DNA of 64,000 bases from Scytalidium lignicola (GCA_002812745.2 NCSJ02000150.1:35395-99394), one strand, 5' to 3'; numbered from the stretch's first letter, positions 49,281 to 62,600 are shown. Translations and numbers: made by a program. Notes: generated from the letters alone by a model not told the origin.

Positions 49281-51266
49281 CCTAACCAGATTAAATGCTG
49301 ACTATAAGTCTAACTTAATGAATATGATAACTCCCTTTAACTTGTCCATCATTGAATCTATTAATAGTAAAGGGTATTGGTCTTTTTCAGTCTTATTATT
49401 CAAGTGTTTATAATTACCACAAGGTCATCCTAACAGATTGTCTCCTTTCTTTGCATAGTGCAGTAGTGCTTTGGCTTCACTATGACCTTCTCTGTATAGA
49501 CTTCTAAGCATTATCTTCTTGAGTAACTATTTTTTCATTGTCTTATCTTCAGTGAGAGTTGTTTGATAAATTAATCTATAAGCTAGTCTGAACCCTTCTT
49601 TAAGCTTTATCTCATGATCTTATGGTTTATGCTCAGGTAAGGCTAAATCATCAAGTCTTTTTATGAATAACTTTAATTATTCATAATATTCTTCAAGAAT
49701 ATATTTCATAGTTTCATTGACATGAATAGCTCTTAAAAATATAGTTTCTTCTAAGAAGGTAATCATACTTGTTCTTTAATCAATTATTGGATTATACTTC
49801 TTTATCCATTCGATTCTTAATATAACTTGATATATTCTTAACCTTATAACATCAAAAGATATTTTTTCTTAGTAGCTTCTATTATATCTTATATTTAAGT
49901 TTTGAGTTTGAATGTCAACATGCTTCTGAACCTTAGTATTATTCGTTAATGATATTAGGTAGTTGTTGTCCTTAACTCTTATGCTGAGTTCAAGTTATTT
50001 TATGACTTGTTCATTGATGAAGTTCCTTTTGGCTTTTAAATTGATCAAGGCCTTTATTAGCTTTTTATACAATGTTATATCAATATATAATGAACTTTTN
50101 ACTGTTTATAAAGTAAAGATTGATATTTCTAGCATTGTTAACTAACATGTTATCATTGATTTCCAAGTTTTCAGCATTTTCTTCTAATTCCTTAAAGAGT
50201 GTTATTTGTCTTTTAATAAGATTTCTTAGTCTTGGTTTATCTAGGCTTCCATTGTTCATGAATGCTTATGCATCCTGTACTCATTTTGTTATCTTGTTTC
50301 TAAGGTGTTCTCTTATCTTAATGATAAAAGCATTACTTATCATAAGAATCCTTCCTCTAGAATTCAAAGGGTATACTGTTACTTCTTAGTTGAACTGTTC
50401 ATTGATTCTCTATAGTAATTCATCTTCTTCTAGTAATATAATAAGTACTTTTAAAGGTAATGAATCTTCTTTTAATTCATTAACTGTAAATAACACTTTT
50501 ATATCCTAGTTAGCTAGTTCAACAACAATCTCCACTGATTCCCTTTGTTCTTGTTAAGCATAATACTGCTTAACTTCAGGTAATTGTTCTACTGATTTTC
50601 TTAAACCTTAGATTTCTCTATACTAAGTTTCAGCTTCTAATCAGTCTTGTTAGTAGGTTATCATTAGAAATCCTTTATGTTGTATGTTATATCTTCCTTA
50701 TACAACATAGCTTAACCCTTCTTTAATTATTATCTAAGCTTCTTTAGGCATCTGATCAAAATCATCTTGGATTTGAGTTCTTTCTACTGACAAGAGGAAT
50801 TTGCATGATCTTTTCTTTATGATAATACTTTGGAGGTTAGTCTTATAGACTAGAGCAAGATCTCCAATATCAAGTTTATATGCTTTAACAGTTGTTTCTT
50901 CTTATTATACAGTTTTAAAAAGTTAACTTCTATCCAAGATTTCCTATCCTCTCAATCTTCTTATGCTAATTGTGAGATAGTATTTTAAGATTAACAATTC
51001 CTTAGAAATAGGATATTGTTCTGTTGGTATAACATTGAAGTTTAATAGCATAATCATTTAAATTCTACTAACTCTTGGAATCGATCTCTATCTGCCTTAA
51101 CCTTCGTTCTAGTTATCATCTTGAGGATATCTTATATATCAAGTTCTTTTTNATAAGTACAGAATCTGTCTCAAGGATTCTTGTTATTGTTATTTTGTCC
51201 ATGTTAGTCTTAATAATATGATGTAGTATAATTACCAAATCCTGGTAATCTTCCTCTTCTAAGGAG

Positions 51267-51551
51267 TTATCTTCCTTGTTTAAGCCTTTTTTNGTCTGAA
51301 GATTCTGACAAGATATCCATAATTCTTAGGATTCTTATAACTCTAACTTTAACTAACAAGCTTGACTTAATGTCTTTCTTATGGATATTTGCTATATGCC
51401 TAGAAAATCTACACTTGAAATATAATTTATTTTTCCTTTTGTTATCAAGTTCTTCAAAGGAGATTCTAAAGGAATTCCCTTTCTTATTTTTTCCTTTAAA
51501 GTACTTCTTTCCTTTTCCTTTAAAGGTCTTTGCCTTCTTCATAACATCCAA
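51267..51551 (-). pseudogene. Gag zinc-knuckle region of the chromovirus
   Basis: A lysine-rich stretch (KGKGKKYFKGKNKKGN) precedes KLYFKCRFSRHIA, a decayed CCHC knuckle of the CYxCGxxGHxA type in which the first Cys and the Gly residues are lost. Confidence 0.65.
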
Positions 51552-51999
51552 CTCTATAAGGTCTCCTTAATCCTTCTTGCCTTTAATCTTTCTTCTATTG
51601 AAGTATGATCCCCTTTTCTTGTCTAAGATCATCTTATACTGTTCATTCTTGATCTTGATAGACAAGTTGACTAAAACGTTAAATGTAACAATAACAAGCT
51701 GTCAGTACAGTTCTTCTTTGATGGAATCCTTCAATCTGGTCTTATACTAGTGTATATATACTTCTTCTCCTTAGTTGACTAATACTGTATACTGGTGATA
51801 GAGCATTGTATATTCACTAGGACTTTTGGTTTGTCTAAGATGAGCTAATTGTCTTTTAGCATTTCTTTTTTNCGTCAATATCCTTATACAAGCATTTGAG
51901 TTCTCTTGTATAGTTTTCCCAACTCTTAAGGATGTTTCTTACTTCTTGGTTTGTTGTTCCTCCGTTTGTAATGAACTATTCATCCTTAAAGGGTTAAAA

Positions 52000-52550
52000 C
52001 TAAGTTTTAACTACTCCTCTCAAGTATGTGGACACCCACAGAACCTTATGTGTATCTCTAGGCAGTAGGTGATTGTTCAACACTAAATAAGTTCTTATCT
52101 GAGTAAGGTAAGCTTTTAGCTTCTTTTTATTCTTATAGAATAGATTTAGTCTGGTAATTTTGACTTCTTTAGGGGTTGCCATTAGAATTTGCTCAACGTT
52201 ACTCTTTAGCTCAAAGTTTGGATCAAGGTTTAAGCTTAAAGCTCTTAATGTTAGAATTGGTTCTGGATTAGTTTTGAGTAATGGAGGTGCTAGCTTCTTT
52301 TTTGCAACTCTTGATGATTCCCTAACAATTAATCTTTCTGTTGACTTAACAGGTTGTTTTGGTAGCATAACAACTTCCTTTAACATTCCTCTTTGGATGT
52401 TAGTTTCCATGATAGTCTAATTCTCACCTTGATCTTTTTCAAAGTTATCTTCTGAACTTTTCTTAAATACTTCCTTAGATCCCTCCTCAGATTCTTCTTT
52501 AAAGCCTTTTTCAGAACCTTCTTTAAGTTATTGTTTGTTGTTGTTATCCA
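52000..52550 (-). pseudogene. Gag remnant of the chromovirus
   Basis: The first element methionine near 52,550 is followed by Lys/Glu-rich low-complexity sequence with stops. An open 136-residue stretch (52,410-52,000) contains KLKAYLTQIRTYLVLNN and STYLRGVV, matching the gypsy gag capsid-like region. Confidence 0.7.
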
Positions 52551-52602
52551 TTAGCATGTCTGTTTCCAAATCCTGATTTATCAAGATAGGTAATGTTCAA
52601 AA

Positions 52603-52960
52603 TGTTACAAAACTATGCTATCCAGGTCATTGGATAGCCAAGGGTAAGGTAGATGTTCAGGGATAATAGAAATGTATGATATATAAGCAAGTGACTAAGT
52701 TCAAGGTAAGGTCTAGTAATGTATTTAGGTTGAACATGAGGAGTCTACTCTTATATTCTTATAATATGCTTATATAGATAATGAAATCCAACTAGACTTT
52801 TTAGACTTTCCAGGTCCTCTAAGTCTATAGACCCTTTGGACCTCTCAGGTCCCCTAGGTCTTAATCAGGTCACATGATCATTAAGTTCTTTATATACACT
52901 CTGCTGTGTATTAAGCCTCAGGCTTACACCAATCATCGTGTTATGGTAAAACCCGTAACA
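52603..52960 (-). repeat. Chromovirus LTR (5' LTR in element orientation)
   Basis: 358 bp, from TGTTACAAAACTATGC to ACCCGTAACA. It retains more G and C than its partner at 45,800-46,156, including the intact GTAACA end. It holds the same GGTCC-rich quasi-palindromic block near 52,795-52,860. Confidence 0.92.
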
Positions 52961-54100
52961 TTTACTATAAAATATTAATATAAATAATTATAATTATAAT
53001 ATATAATTTAAAACTTACTAGCAATTTTTTNATTGTACAAATAACTGTAACAGTTCTAGGATTATTTGGATTTTCTTGAGGTAAATCTAAAATCTTAGTT
53101 AAATAACCTTTTTNCAAAGATTTTTNGGTTGTTTAATTGGTAATTCAAAAGTAATAGCATTTTGACTATTATTTATAGTAATTGAAGTAGAATAAGCCAT
53201 TTTGAAAGTATATATAAATATATAAATATAAAAGTATAAAATAATATTAATATTATATTAAGTTGTTATTTGAACTTATAATTATAATTTTAAAATGTAG
53301 AATATTTGCTATATATATATAGATAAATTCTTATTATAATAACTTGTAAAATCCGAAATAGTTACTAAACAACATTCAAATGATTTTTAAACAATTTTTA
53401 AATATATTATAAATCATAACCATTTATAATACTTGATTTCAAATTATAATATTACTTTGTTGTTGAGTTATTAATTAAATTGTCAGATTTGTAAAGTAAA
53501 ACAAAATGATAGAATTTTAAGGTATAACATTATAAATCAAACTGATAAGAGATAAGAAATCGAGTTATTCCTATTTAAGATTAGTTTGTATTATATAATA
53601 TATTTGTCAACAAAAACTAAACTAATTTAGGTTTAGCGTAATCACGTGATATACTATTCGAATAATTATTCGAATATTCAAATATTATTTGATTTGATTT
53701 GAATAATACGTTTTTATGATTTGATTTGAGTTGAATAGTAGTTTATATTCAAATCAAATCAAATCAATTCCAATACTGCAAGTTACTAAAATCATAATCT
53801 TTTACTTTACTTTCACTTTCATTATAAAATTACAAGCTTTCACAAGTATACAAGAGAACTTTAAGAGTTTACAGAACTTTATATTTAAGAAGATTAAGAA
53901 ACTATTATACCTTTGAAAAACTTTTGTCTAAGCTTTTATAATTATAAAGTTTATTACTTATAAGTAAATACTCTTTGTACTTATGTATAACTAGCTTTAT
54001 TTTACAACTAATCAAGTACCTTATGCTAATACTAGTAAACTATATATATATAACTTAAGAATAACAAGAAACATAATAAAAATAAAAGATATAATAAGGA
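52961..54100. other. AT-rich spacer with a long inverted repeat
   Basis: No gene. 53,688-53,704 (TTTGATTTGATTTGAAT) and 53,747-53,764 (the complementary ATTCAAATCAAATCAAAT) form a hairpin-capable inverted repeat. Nearby ATTCGAATAATTATTCGAAT at 53,656-53,675 is itself a perfect palindrome. Confidence 0.55.
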
Positions 54101-57089
54101 ATACAAGGGAAAATAGACTAAAAACTGTTACAAGGATGACAAAGAGCATTATAAGGGTAAATTAAGAGGTATGAATTGAGAAATGAAAATAAGGAATAAC
54201 AATTAGACTTATGAAGAATAACTAACTTGAATTCTTAGAAACCAAGGTTTATGAATATTATCTTGACAAGAAAAGTAATGTAAACTTTTAAAACTTGTTC
54301 TAAGATGATTTTAAGGACTTCATTATTAATTACTTTAGAATAATCTTTTAAAAAGAGTTATAAGACTTATATAATTACCTTTGTTATAATGATATACAAG
54401 TAATATATAATAATAAGAACATTATAATTACTCAGACTCTTGTAAATGTATTATAAGAGGAAGAATAATATGTATAAGACGAAGAAGACCTTAGAGATAC
54501 CTTTTATAACCTTCAAAAAGGACTTATTACCTTTATAATTATTATACTCCTTAAAACTATTCAACTTATAAACCTTTAAATTAGTTTTAAAGTTCTTAAT
54601 TCTATGTTTATAAGCTGAGAATCAAGTGCTTTTATAACCCTTTAAAGTGAATAACAATTTTATAAACTATAATAAAATAATAATCTTAATTATAAGCTTA
54701 ACTTATTATTATTATCTTTAACTTGACTTGTATACATGAAATAAGTCTTTAATATTGTTAAAATATATATAGAAGACTAGAAGTATAATAGAGTAATTAA
54801 TAACTTTGAATACAAGTTGATAATCTTTAAGAGTTATTATAAACAAGTAGAATTACCAGAGGAATTCTATATTAAAGCATTTCTTATTATGTTAACAAGA
54901 CTAACAAAAGACTATTTCATTGTTAATAACCTTATTAAATGTATATTTAAAGAGGTATATACTTATTTATGTAACTTCTACAAAGGACTTATATATTATC
55001 ATCAAATCTATATTGAATAAGAAGGTATAACATTAGCCTTGATTATAACTAGAAACTCTAGGAAAATAATGCTTAAAAACATGTAATTACTTATTAACAA
55101 GCTTTAAGAACTTTAATATAACCTTTAACTAACTTACAAGATAATTAATATTCTTTATNAAAAAGTTGATTATTACTTAAGGATCTTCAGCATGTAAATA
55201 TATTATTTTAAACTTATTAAAAGACTTAGAACAACTTATTAACAAACTTTACTTGTTTATTATATTATATAAAAAGGNAAAAAGAACAAGAACATTATAG
55301 TAAAACTTACTTTATAAATTGTTATTATTATACTAATTGTAAAACAAGCTAATAATATTACTCATAAGGCTTTAAACATACTACTTTATATCCTTAGACA
55401 TAAGGAAGATGTTTTATATATAAAAGAGAAGGTTATTAATTATAGAAATACTCATAAGAGGAGTAAGATGTTGAAAAAGTACATTTTNAAAGTTAAATAC
55501 ACAAACTAATTCAACTTTACTGTTTATAACTTTAAATAATACTTTGAAAAGCAATTTCAATAATATATTACTAATTATGAAGGTGATAATTCTGAGGAGG
55601 AATTAAACTTTACTTTTAAAACCCTTTTTGTTAATAATACTGATAATAACCTTAATTCAAAACCTAAAGAACTTGAACAAGGTGATTTTACATTCTTCAC
55701 CTTATATAAAAGTATTCTAGTAAATTTAACTATTCTAATTGCTATAGAATTAGCTAACAACACTTTCTTATACTAATTAATAGTTAAAGTATTAATAATC
55801 AAAACTTACTCTTAGGATATTAACTCAAAAGCCTTTATAATAATTACAACGGAAGTATTTAGTATAATAAGCTTAACAAGGTATAATTTAAGGCAATTTC
55901 ATAGAATCATAATTGATATAAGAGTTATAATAAACTCTACAACTAGTTATAATTAATTCAAAGCTTTACAATGAACAGGCTAATCTATAGTACTTAATAC
56001 AACTATCAAAGGTATAGTAAAAGTACAATTTAAAATCAAGAATACAACTTTGATAAGCTTTATATTAGTGAATATACTAATTAAGTAAATTGAATTCTAT
56101 ATAATTATGTTAACTATATCCTTCTTATTATACTTAATGAATATAGATTGATTAAATATATATTTCAACGACCTTACAAACTAATTAATTACCTTATAAG
56201 GAAATATACTAATTGTATGACAATTTAACCATAACTTTCTCCTTTAAGACATTTTCTTATAAGCTCTTGTCTTTAATTCATTAAAAGAAGACTCTTGTTT
56301 CTTGACTAATATAGAATTACAATGCTTATACTAATATTTTGACTACTTGTTAATAACTAGATTATAATACATATTAAACTATACAAGTTATAATATCAAT
56401 AAAAACACATTAGAATACCTTATTAAGTTTTATGCTTATTATTAATATTATAAGAAGTCATTAAGAAGNTTTANATTCAACTTACAAGATAATGTTAACT
56501 TTAACTACTTTTATTATCATTAATATCTTTTATATTGATAACAAACTTTATACTTTATATTATTAGTGAGGGAATACATTATTAAGTTAGTAAATAACTT
56601 TAAGATATTAACATAAAGTATATTTAGAATGCTTTATACACTTGTTGAATTAATACTTATTTAAAACTTTTTAAACTAGATTATAACTAATATTANAAAA
56701 AACTTTATTAATAAAAAGTTTTAACAAAACATTATAACTATAAGAATAACCTTAAAAGCAATCTTAATAAAAGCTTATAACTTAATTGGTTATATTAAAC
56801 AATATTATATACTTATATAATATGCTTATTAGATAATTACAGTTAAAATTTATAATCTTAATAAAGATATAACTTTACAAATAACATTCAAAGTTGTTAA
56901 TGATTTAATAAGACTTAACAGACTTATTCTTATACTACTAGTTTACAATGTTTACTTATATATATTAGAATTTAACACTTTAACCTTAATTATTAACTAA
57001 AGAGTNATAATAATTAAANAANNCTATNAAAGGAAATTAGCNAAATCNAAGTAAAGATAACANAGTATAAAANTNNNGCAATTAATATG
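54100..57089 (+). mobile_element. Outer Ty1/copia-like relic, 5' part
   Basis: Plus-strand copia polyprotein decayed to AT-rich sequence. Readable parts in order: gag near 54,780-55,020 (YFIVNNLIKCIFKEVYTYLC); 55,580-55,770 (EEELNFTFKTLFVNNTDNN, QGDFTFFTLY, AIELANNTF); protease at 55,908-56,220 (IIIDIRVIINSTTSYN, with the DTG changed to DIR); GAG-pre-integrase near 56,220-56,460; integrase to 57,005 (KAYNLIGYIKQYYILI, DITLQITFKVVNDLIRLNRL). The relic is interrupted after GCAATTAATATG at 57,089 by another copia copy and continues at 63,935. The 5' end and LTR are not located. Many stops; inactive. Confidence 0.85.
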
Positions 57090-57317
57090 TGTCGGTTCAC
57101 CTCTACGGTGAACGTACATCTCCAATATATAGAGGTAATACGTGTTGATATGGTAGTTGATTGTTGTTAGCTATAGGTAAGTTCGTACTNCNGTAGTTAT
57201 ATNNGGAGTACTGCCNTGCANTACNGCCCTCCCTTACNNCAACCGAACTANCCTTATCTTATCTACACNTNCACNTAATCTACACATGATTCTAGCCTAC
57301 ATATGACCATGCTAACA
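57090..57317 (-). repeat. Copia LTR (3' LTR in element orientation)
   Basis: 228 bp, TGTCGGTTCACC to GCTAACA. The same length as its partner at 63,702-63,929, about a dozen differences, all transitions, plus some ten Ns. Confidence 0.95.
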
Positions 57318-57649
57318 CTGACAACAACTAAAAGTANTANCAACTGTAAAAGTTGTAAAAACAGTAGAAAAACAATAGTAGACTGAAAAGACANTANCNA
57401 ATATAAAGGCTCNTGTAAGTNTACAAAGGNACNNTAAAAAGCTNNGTAGTTCTATCNNACTTTTAAANTCCNTATAGCACTCNTATAGCTNNATANCCGT
57501 TTTTANACCCTNATAACACCTTTAATTCCTTNAGTTCCAAGNTCTTTTCNTTCTACNTATTCTATNANATNTAAGCTAACTTCNTTCTTGTCAATTANGT
57601 CTCTNAGTNCTNTACAAGCCTTGGATTTCGTCATAGAATCTNCANGGTT

Positions 57650-57960
57650 ANTATTACNATCGATCCACTTAACCTNAGTGATCTCCTNANGTTCATATGA
57701 TTAGCATAAACANATAAGGTCTACNATGANTCNTTTCTCCTGTGTANTACCCAATTTGACNAGGCAATNGTANAGCNACTTCGAATNNGTGNAAAGAACA
57801 AGTNNAATNGTCATTTCAAGGATTNTCTTNATAGTCANCTTNANGGCANCNTNAATATCGAATNNATGANNTATANNNTANAGTTNTNAGGNTANTACAC
57901 TTCTGGTAACCCTCTTGCACTTGATTGAAGANNAGTNNANGATATTTCCCTTCATATTNN
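57650..57960 (-). pseudogene. RNase H region of the inserted copia element
   Basis: Around many unknown residues the minus frame reads ILEM ... LVL ... SK ... CxVKLGxTQEK ... VDLxCLC. This matches the copia RNase H segment with a TDS-LYxCLVKLGTTQEKRLMID-type pattern just upstream of the 3' LTR. Confidence 0.65.
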
Positions 57961-58199
57961 CGTNTGTAAGTATGATNATATACTCAATCTGTNAGGAGAN
58001 GTCTGCATTATTCGCAAAAGAGGTGTTTGTGAACANTAGTAACTGAAGAGAATTATAATNAANTAGTATATACTTAANGCCTCTTTCAACATTGTTNATT
58101 TGTCANTGTAAACNNTTGTTNANTNCNTTAACNTCTTTCTCCTGAGGATTGACTATCTGANCANCAAAGGAAAGATCNAAAGNANCCTNTGGTTNNCTA

Positions 58200-58950
58200 A
58201 NANTANTTATGTATNCTCCNNNAGCTCTNTNAGCTANATACTNGTCTTTAGGTGTTANTGCCTTNNGTAANGTTCCTCTTGNACTGANNAGGTCNGATGG
58301 TTANGAGCTNACAAGCNTAAGGTTCTTNCANTNTNNTTCNTNGTTGAAGGAAATNNANTTATNNTTCANGGTAATCAAGCTACCGTTGAATTTAATCNGG
58401 TTATTGATTNNAAGTATCTCCCTGGCCTTAGCCTGAAATTTAAGCTTCTTTTNCTCAACGTNTNCAAAGGTGTNNTCAGCTAAAAACAGTNTATNGTCAG
58501 TTTATAAGCTAACAATTCTAAATCCAAGGATATTAATATACAATAANCAAAGGTTGTATGTAGACTAGCTCATCTGAAGTTNTTNAGTATNATANNAGTN
58601 GTAAGTATTNAACNAATGGTTCCNTNCTTCAAGGACTNTGTACANAGGCTTNACAACCTTTAAAACAGTNTNTTCTCCTATNCTTANCTCTGTANGAGGA
58701 CGAATATAAAAGTCNTGATTTAGGTCTGTATTCGATTGGACATAAGCTTGTGATATATCTTGTANGTAAAGCTTTTTCTNTNGCATTGTANNTGNAATAN
58801 NTAAAATCAAGNNCTNACTNACTNGTTNGATTGTANGTNATTANGTCAAAACCANGTCCTTTTNAGCATNNTTATANNCTTGAACAACTAAGCATGACTT
58901 TTCGAAGGNTAAGCTTGTTCTAGTATTCTTAACCTNATCGACGAACTTAG
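58200..58950 (-). pseudogene. Copia reverse transcriptase (RVT_2) of the inserted element
   Basis: Readable between Ns: KDxVLTQ near 58,850; KKLYxQDISQAYVQSNTDLN then DFYIRPxTE, VLKVxKPxYxVLE and NTY at 58,565-58,810. This is the conserved RVT_2 block where template-binding and palm motifs lie. The catalytic YVDD motif is hidden by Ns. Confidence 0.8.
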
Positions 58951-59134
58951 AATTAAAGATTCTAATGCCTTTTAAGATAAGTGATATAGATATAGCTTTG
59001 AATATACCCTTTTCAAGTAGCCCATTGATTTCCTTATGTTGGGATTCCTTAAATTACTCTGTCAGAGGTGTGGTTCNAAGTTCTTGTTGTATATAAATTG
59101 TAATATCAGCTATTNAAGCCTGAACANCATTCTT

Positions 59135-60070
59135 TTANGGTTTNCTATGATATTGTTTANGTNNCTCTNTAAGTGTANCTAGTACTAGTTNAGGTTNAGC
59201 CTGAATTGTATCCTNGTTNTATTNGATTTCNTAGGNGNTNTGTNGTTGNTNAGTATTNTGTANTTCCTGAACNTNGTCTTCTTTCANGTATAGTTTTACN
59301 ACANTACTCNTGAACTNTGTAAGGCCATTCNGTAGTTNTAGTTTANAAGTCTTGTTATTCATTTCTANCAGNTTGAATAGGCCTTTCCAGCTTCCAGCAT
59401 NNNCTCCATTGCNCTCACNNNATACAAGCANGTNTNAATTGAGTNGTAAGTCATGGATANCTNTNGTTAAGGGTCNATTTNGTTGATTCAAGGCATCTTG
59501 TACTTGTCTNTNNGCATGATAAGCCNTGATCTCGTTCATAGCCTTTTTAGCTGTTGCAGTCTGTTGANCTACTGAAGGGGCANGAGCATCAAGTTCTGAC
59601 ATATAAGGGAATGCCCTAAAGACAAGTAAGGTTAGTACAAGGCTATTAAGGCTTGCTATATTGTTTACAGCCTTGATAACCATCTATAAGGCTATATCCT
59701 TGTCGAGATCAAGAAGCTCTTTAAAGATAATTTAATATGCTTNACATAAGATAGCATAATAATGTTNAACTTTTNCAATTGACNAGTNTNCCTTTACAAG
59801 TACACACTTANTNAAGACCNTTATCATANTAGCTAAGTACTTGAAATCCTTGTTGATAAAGCTCTTACCAACGTNATNAGTAACNAATTCAGGAGGTNNA
59901 AGGTAAGTATNAATCNAACAAGTNTNTAAAGTGTCCTAAATNTGTTTTGCAGAGATATTCTNTANNNATCGNGCAGCTTNGAAGCNTGTAACTTNNTCGA
60001 CNATATNTAAAACAAGCTTGTTATCGATATACATAATGTNAACCAAAATTGNATAGTTAAATTCAACATN
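59135..60070 (-). pseudogene. Copia integrase core and integrase-RT linker of the inserted element
   Basis: From high to low coordinates: NYAILVNIMYIDNKLVL and a TSFQAA-type core near 60,060-59,990, AKHIWDTLRTCW-like sequence, and SFINKDFKYL near 59,850. The open 182-residue frame at 59,683-59,135 then reads KAVNNIASLNSLVLTLLVFR, FPYMSELDA, AMNEIxAYH, ALNQxNxPL, IHDLxLN and GSWKGLF. The ALNQ...IHDL stretch is the equivalent of the site where this element entered its older relative. Confidence 0.8.
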
Positions 60071-60145
60071 NTCTCGAAGGNTAAACTTGAATCTGCCANG
60101 TGATTTGCTGTGTTTTTAGCAATANCCANAGAATTNNNTAAGNTG

Positions 60146-60667
60146 TTANAGCACTTTATTNTNGACCTCNTNCCCTGAACACTCTAGAATTCTGCATAAC
60201 CTTNCAACTGATNNGTNGCCAAAANNANGGTNTAAACAANGTAATTCAACTTCNGTTANGTAGCATATATTACTATTGAAAGANTCNATCAAGAAGGTGT
60301 ATAAGGAGTNATCCNATAGCCAAAACGNATGGNNAAAACNTCNAATTACAANNATCTCATCNTTANAGNTAACAAGCTTGTTTTTGANGTTATTNTAATA
60401 GATGCNTAAACGATCNATATCAGCTAGTAAAAGCAAAAATGAGNTGTNTACATTGANNACATGGAATTNGACCTTGCCAAAAGGNGTNTAAACGTNAATT
60501 GAACNAATTGAGCTTGTANTNCNTATTNCAAACTGTACANATATACTGCCTTTTGTANATTCATNAATTAAAANAGTATTNTCAAGGTTCTGGTAGGCAA
60601 TATACTGATTGTAACCANCTNTANACTTCNTTNACGNACTTNTGTNGATCATAATACNATANAACAT
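60146..60667 (-). pseudogene. Copia protease and GAG-pre-integrase region of the inserted element
   Basis: 173-residue open frame: IMIxxS, GYNQYIAYQNL, TKGSIxVQF, TSSIxSI, PFGKVxFH, SFLLLLADxDRLxIYxNN, then the GAG-pre-integrase motif EVELxCL ... FGxxSVxRLCRILECSG. It aligns residue by residue with 55,908-56,400 of the outer relic, read on the other strand. Confidence 0.85.
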
Positions 60668-61459
60668 CTCTGATGTATACTTAAANGTNNNAATANTATT
60701 GTATNNAAAGNGGTCCTTTTCATTATNGTCTACANNAGTATGTTAAGCTGTAAGTNCATGTTCAAAGGNNNNATTAACAAGGAATGNTGAAGCTTTAATT
60801 GCATTTGNTGAATTNACAATACTNATANANGTGATNTAGCTTTTGATANGCTCTTGTATAGAAGTAAAGCCTTGATCTTNGTNANTCTCANCANTTACCA
60901 TAANTGCCTCAAGGTCTTCAAAGTCTTCNAGGTCTTCNAGATCATNAAGGTCATCATCATCAAGGTNTATAACTTCTTCACCTTNAAACTNAATAANATA
61001 TTNNCGAAATTTCTTGTTNAATCNTTGATNNAACTGCTTCTTAAAGTNGCTTTTCNACTNCTCATACTCTTTCTCAGTNTANTTGTATAANATACAACCT
61101 TCTTTCTTANATACAAAATANTGTTTCTTGTTGAANTGTCTTCTTNGCNNGTTATTCTAGGTAAAAGGACAACNACCTTGNCTATGATAACNNNGATCTG
61201 TAAAGAAGGNANTNGTTTAGATAATANTGTTTGCCTTCTCTCATGTTATAATTGATGAANNNAAGTCGTTGAGTAGGCTAGCAATAGTTGGTAATAGCTT
61301 AAAACAAGCATATTGACAGGCTAGTACATCTTAACAAGCAATAATCANCTTGTTGTAGATGAAGGTGTCATTCTGTAAGGTAAGGTCTAAGCTATGTTGA
61401 AGATGTCATANCTTACTCANGAGTANNTAAAGGCATTNANAGGTTNGTTTNCCTTCGTT

Positions 61460-62600
61460 TCAGGTTATAATTAACTTNAGGTTCACTTCATTCCACTTTN
61501 ACANTANACTTCTCTTGTATTCAANGCCTTCAAAGTAATCANNGACCTTAANACANAACTCTTNGAAAGATGAAGTANCCAAAGTATTATTAGCNTAGAA
61601 GAAGTCTAAGGCTANGCCTTTCANCATGCTAGGAAAGGCTTTTGCCCAGGCTTGTTGTAATANATCAGCCCTTCTACAAATATCNNGAAAAATANTGAGT
61701 TTAAAGTCAAAGTTGTCTTTGTCACCATTGTACTTNCCTTCTTNAGTGTACATCTTTGCNANGTTTGCAANCTCCTTCCTATGCCCTNNTNCNTNATNTA
61801 NTGGTAGAGAAGGCCTAATTTGNAGAAGAGTATTCCTTGCTTNTAGNAAAGNTGGTATACTNAAGCNTNAANNGGTATTCTCTGCNTNTAACANAGNTAA
61901 TAACCTNNAANGTNTAAGTNTGTTCTNTNCTCATACTGGTAATAGTATACTCNAANGTAAAANGGTCTCTTGCTNAGTNTAAGCTTTAAAAGCTCNTAGA
62001 NNGTTGTATATTTCTTCTTCATCTTCCCTTGAAGTGTTGATNGNAAGTANCTTTNTANTACTAAGTCTGTAGTTNATCANATTTGAGAAGGTTNNACTAT
62101 ACTTTTGAATATATTCGTTAATCTCATCNTCAGTCNATTCTNCANGTTCTTCCTTTTTCAGTATTTNAGCCATTGTATNTNNCATTNGCNTTCTNTNNCT
62201 TNTAATCCATATTNCTNGTGCTNNTAAGAATATTCAGAAGGTTTTTAAGGTGTTNGTANTAACTNTTGNAAANGAAGCTTNTGTNAAGTTNTNAAAGTCT
62301 TCTTTGAAAGCTTTTTANANGTTATAATCAGTCTATTCCTCATCCTTGTACTTGTATTGTTTAGATTTNACATATNCATCAAGCTNTGCANTAGTTGNAA
62401 TNGATGGATTAAAGGNAAAATCAACGAATTGATCTCNAGAACCTTCTTCCCCTNAGTTGTCTGCTATCTTNAGTCTTAGATCTTCCTTTTCCCTNGTACT
62501 AAGCANGGACAGAGTTTGCCTNACANTGANNNTNAGATCAAAGCTANAAACAAGTCTGAGGGATNNACNCTTNNACAGTTTCAGCTTNNTACTTNGANGG
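61460..62600 (-). pseudogene. Gag region of the inserted copia element
   Basis: The frame at 61,753-61,460 reads KYNGDKDNFDFKL, IFxDICRRAD, QQAWAKAFPSM, ALDFF, NNTL, DYFEGxEYKRS, KWNEVN, the gag pattern of this family. Upstream at 62,185-61,931 it has DEINEYIQKYS and INTSREDEEEIYN. The exact start codon is obscured by Ns. Confidence 0.75.

Larger units (their letters stand above)
45800..52960 (-). mobile_element. Degenerate Ty3/gypsy chromovirus LTR retrotransposon, 7.16 kb
   Basis: Two direct LTRs bound the element and its coding order on the minus strand is gag, zinc knuckle, reverse transcriptase, RNase H, integrase, chromodomain. This order, with integrase after reverse transcriptase, marks Ty3/gypsy; the terminal chromodomain marks the chromovirus branch. 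Every domain carries stops and frame breaks, many explicable by C:G to T:A change. The LTR ends are TGTTAC and GTAACA. I found no matching 5-bp target duplication: the flanks are TAAAA on the left and TTTAC on the right, so the outer flanks have been altered or the element recombined. Confidence 0.9.

Noticed and set aside
52160..52420. Plus-strand 86-residue open frame
   Set aside because: It is the antisense shadow of the chromovirus gag on the minus strand.
53731..55763. Several short open frames in AT-rich DNA treated as possible genes
   Set aside because: The frame at 54,817-55,020 reads as copia gag, and 55,575-55,763 (minus) is antisense to another part of the copia polyprotein. 53,731-53,916 is low-complexity AT sequence.
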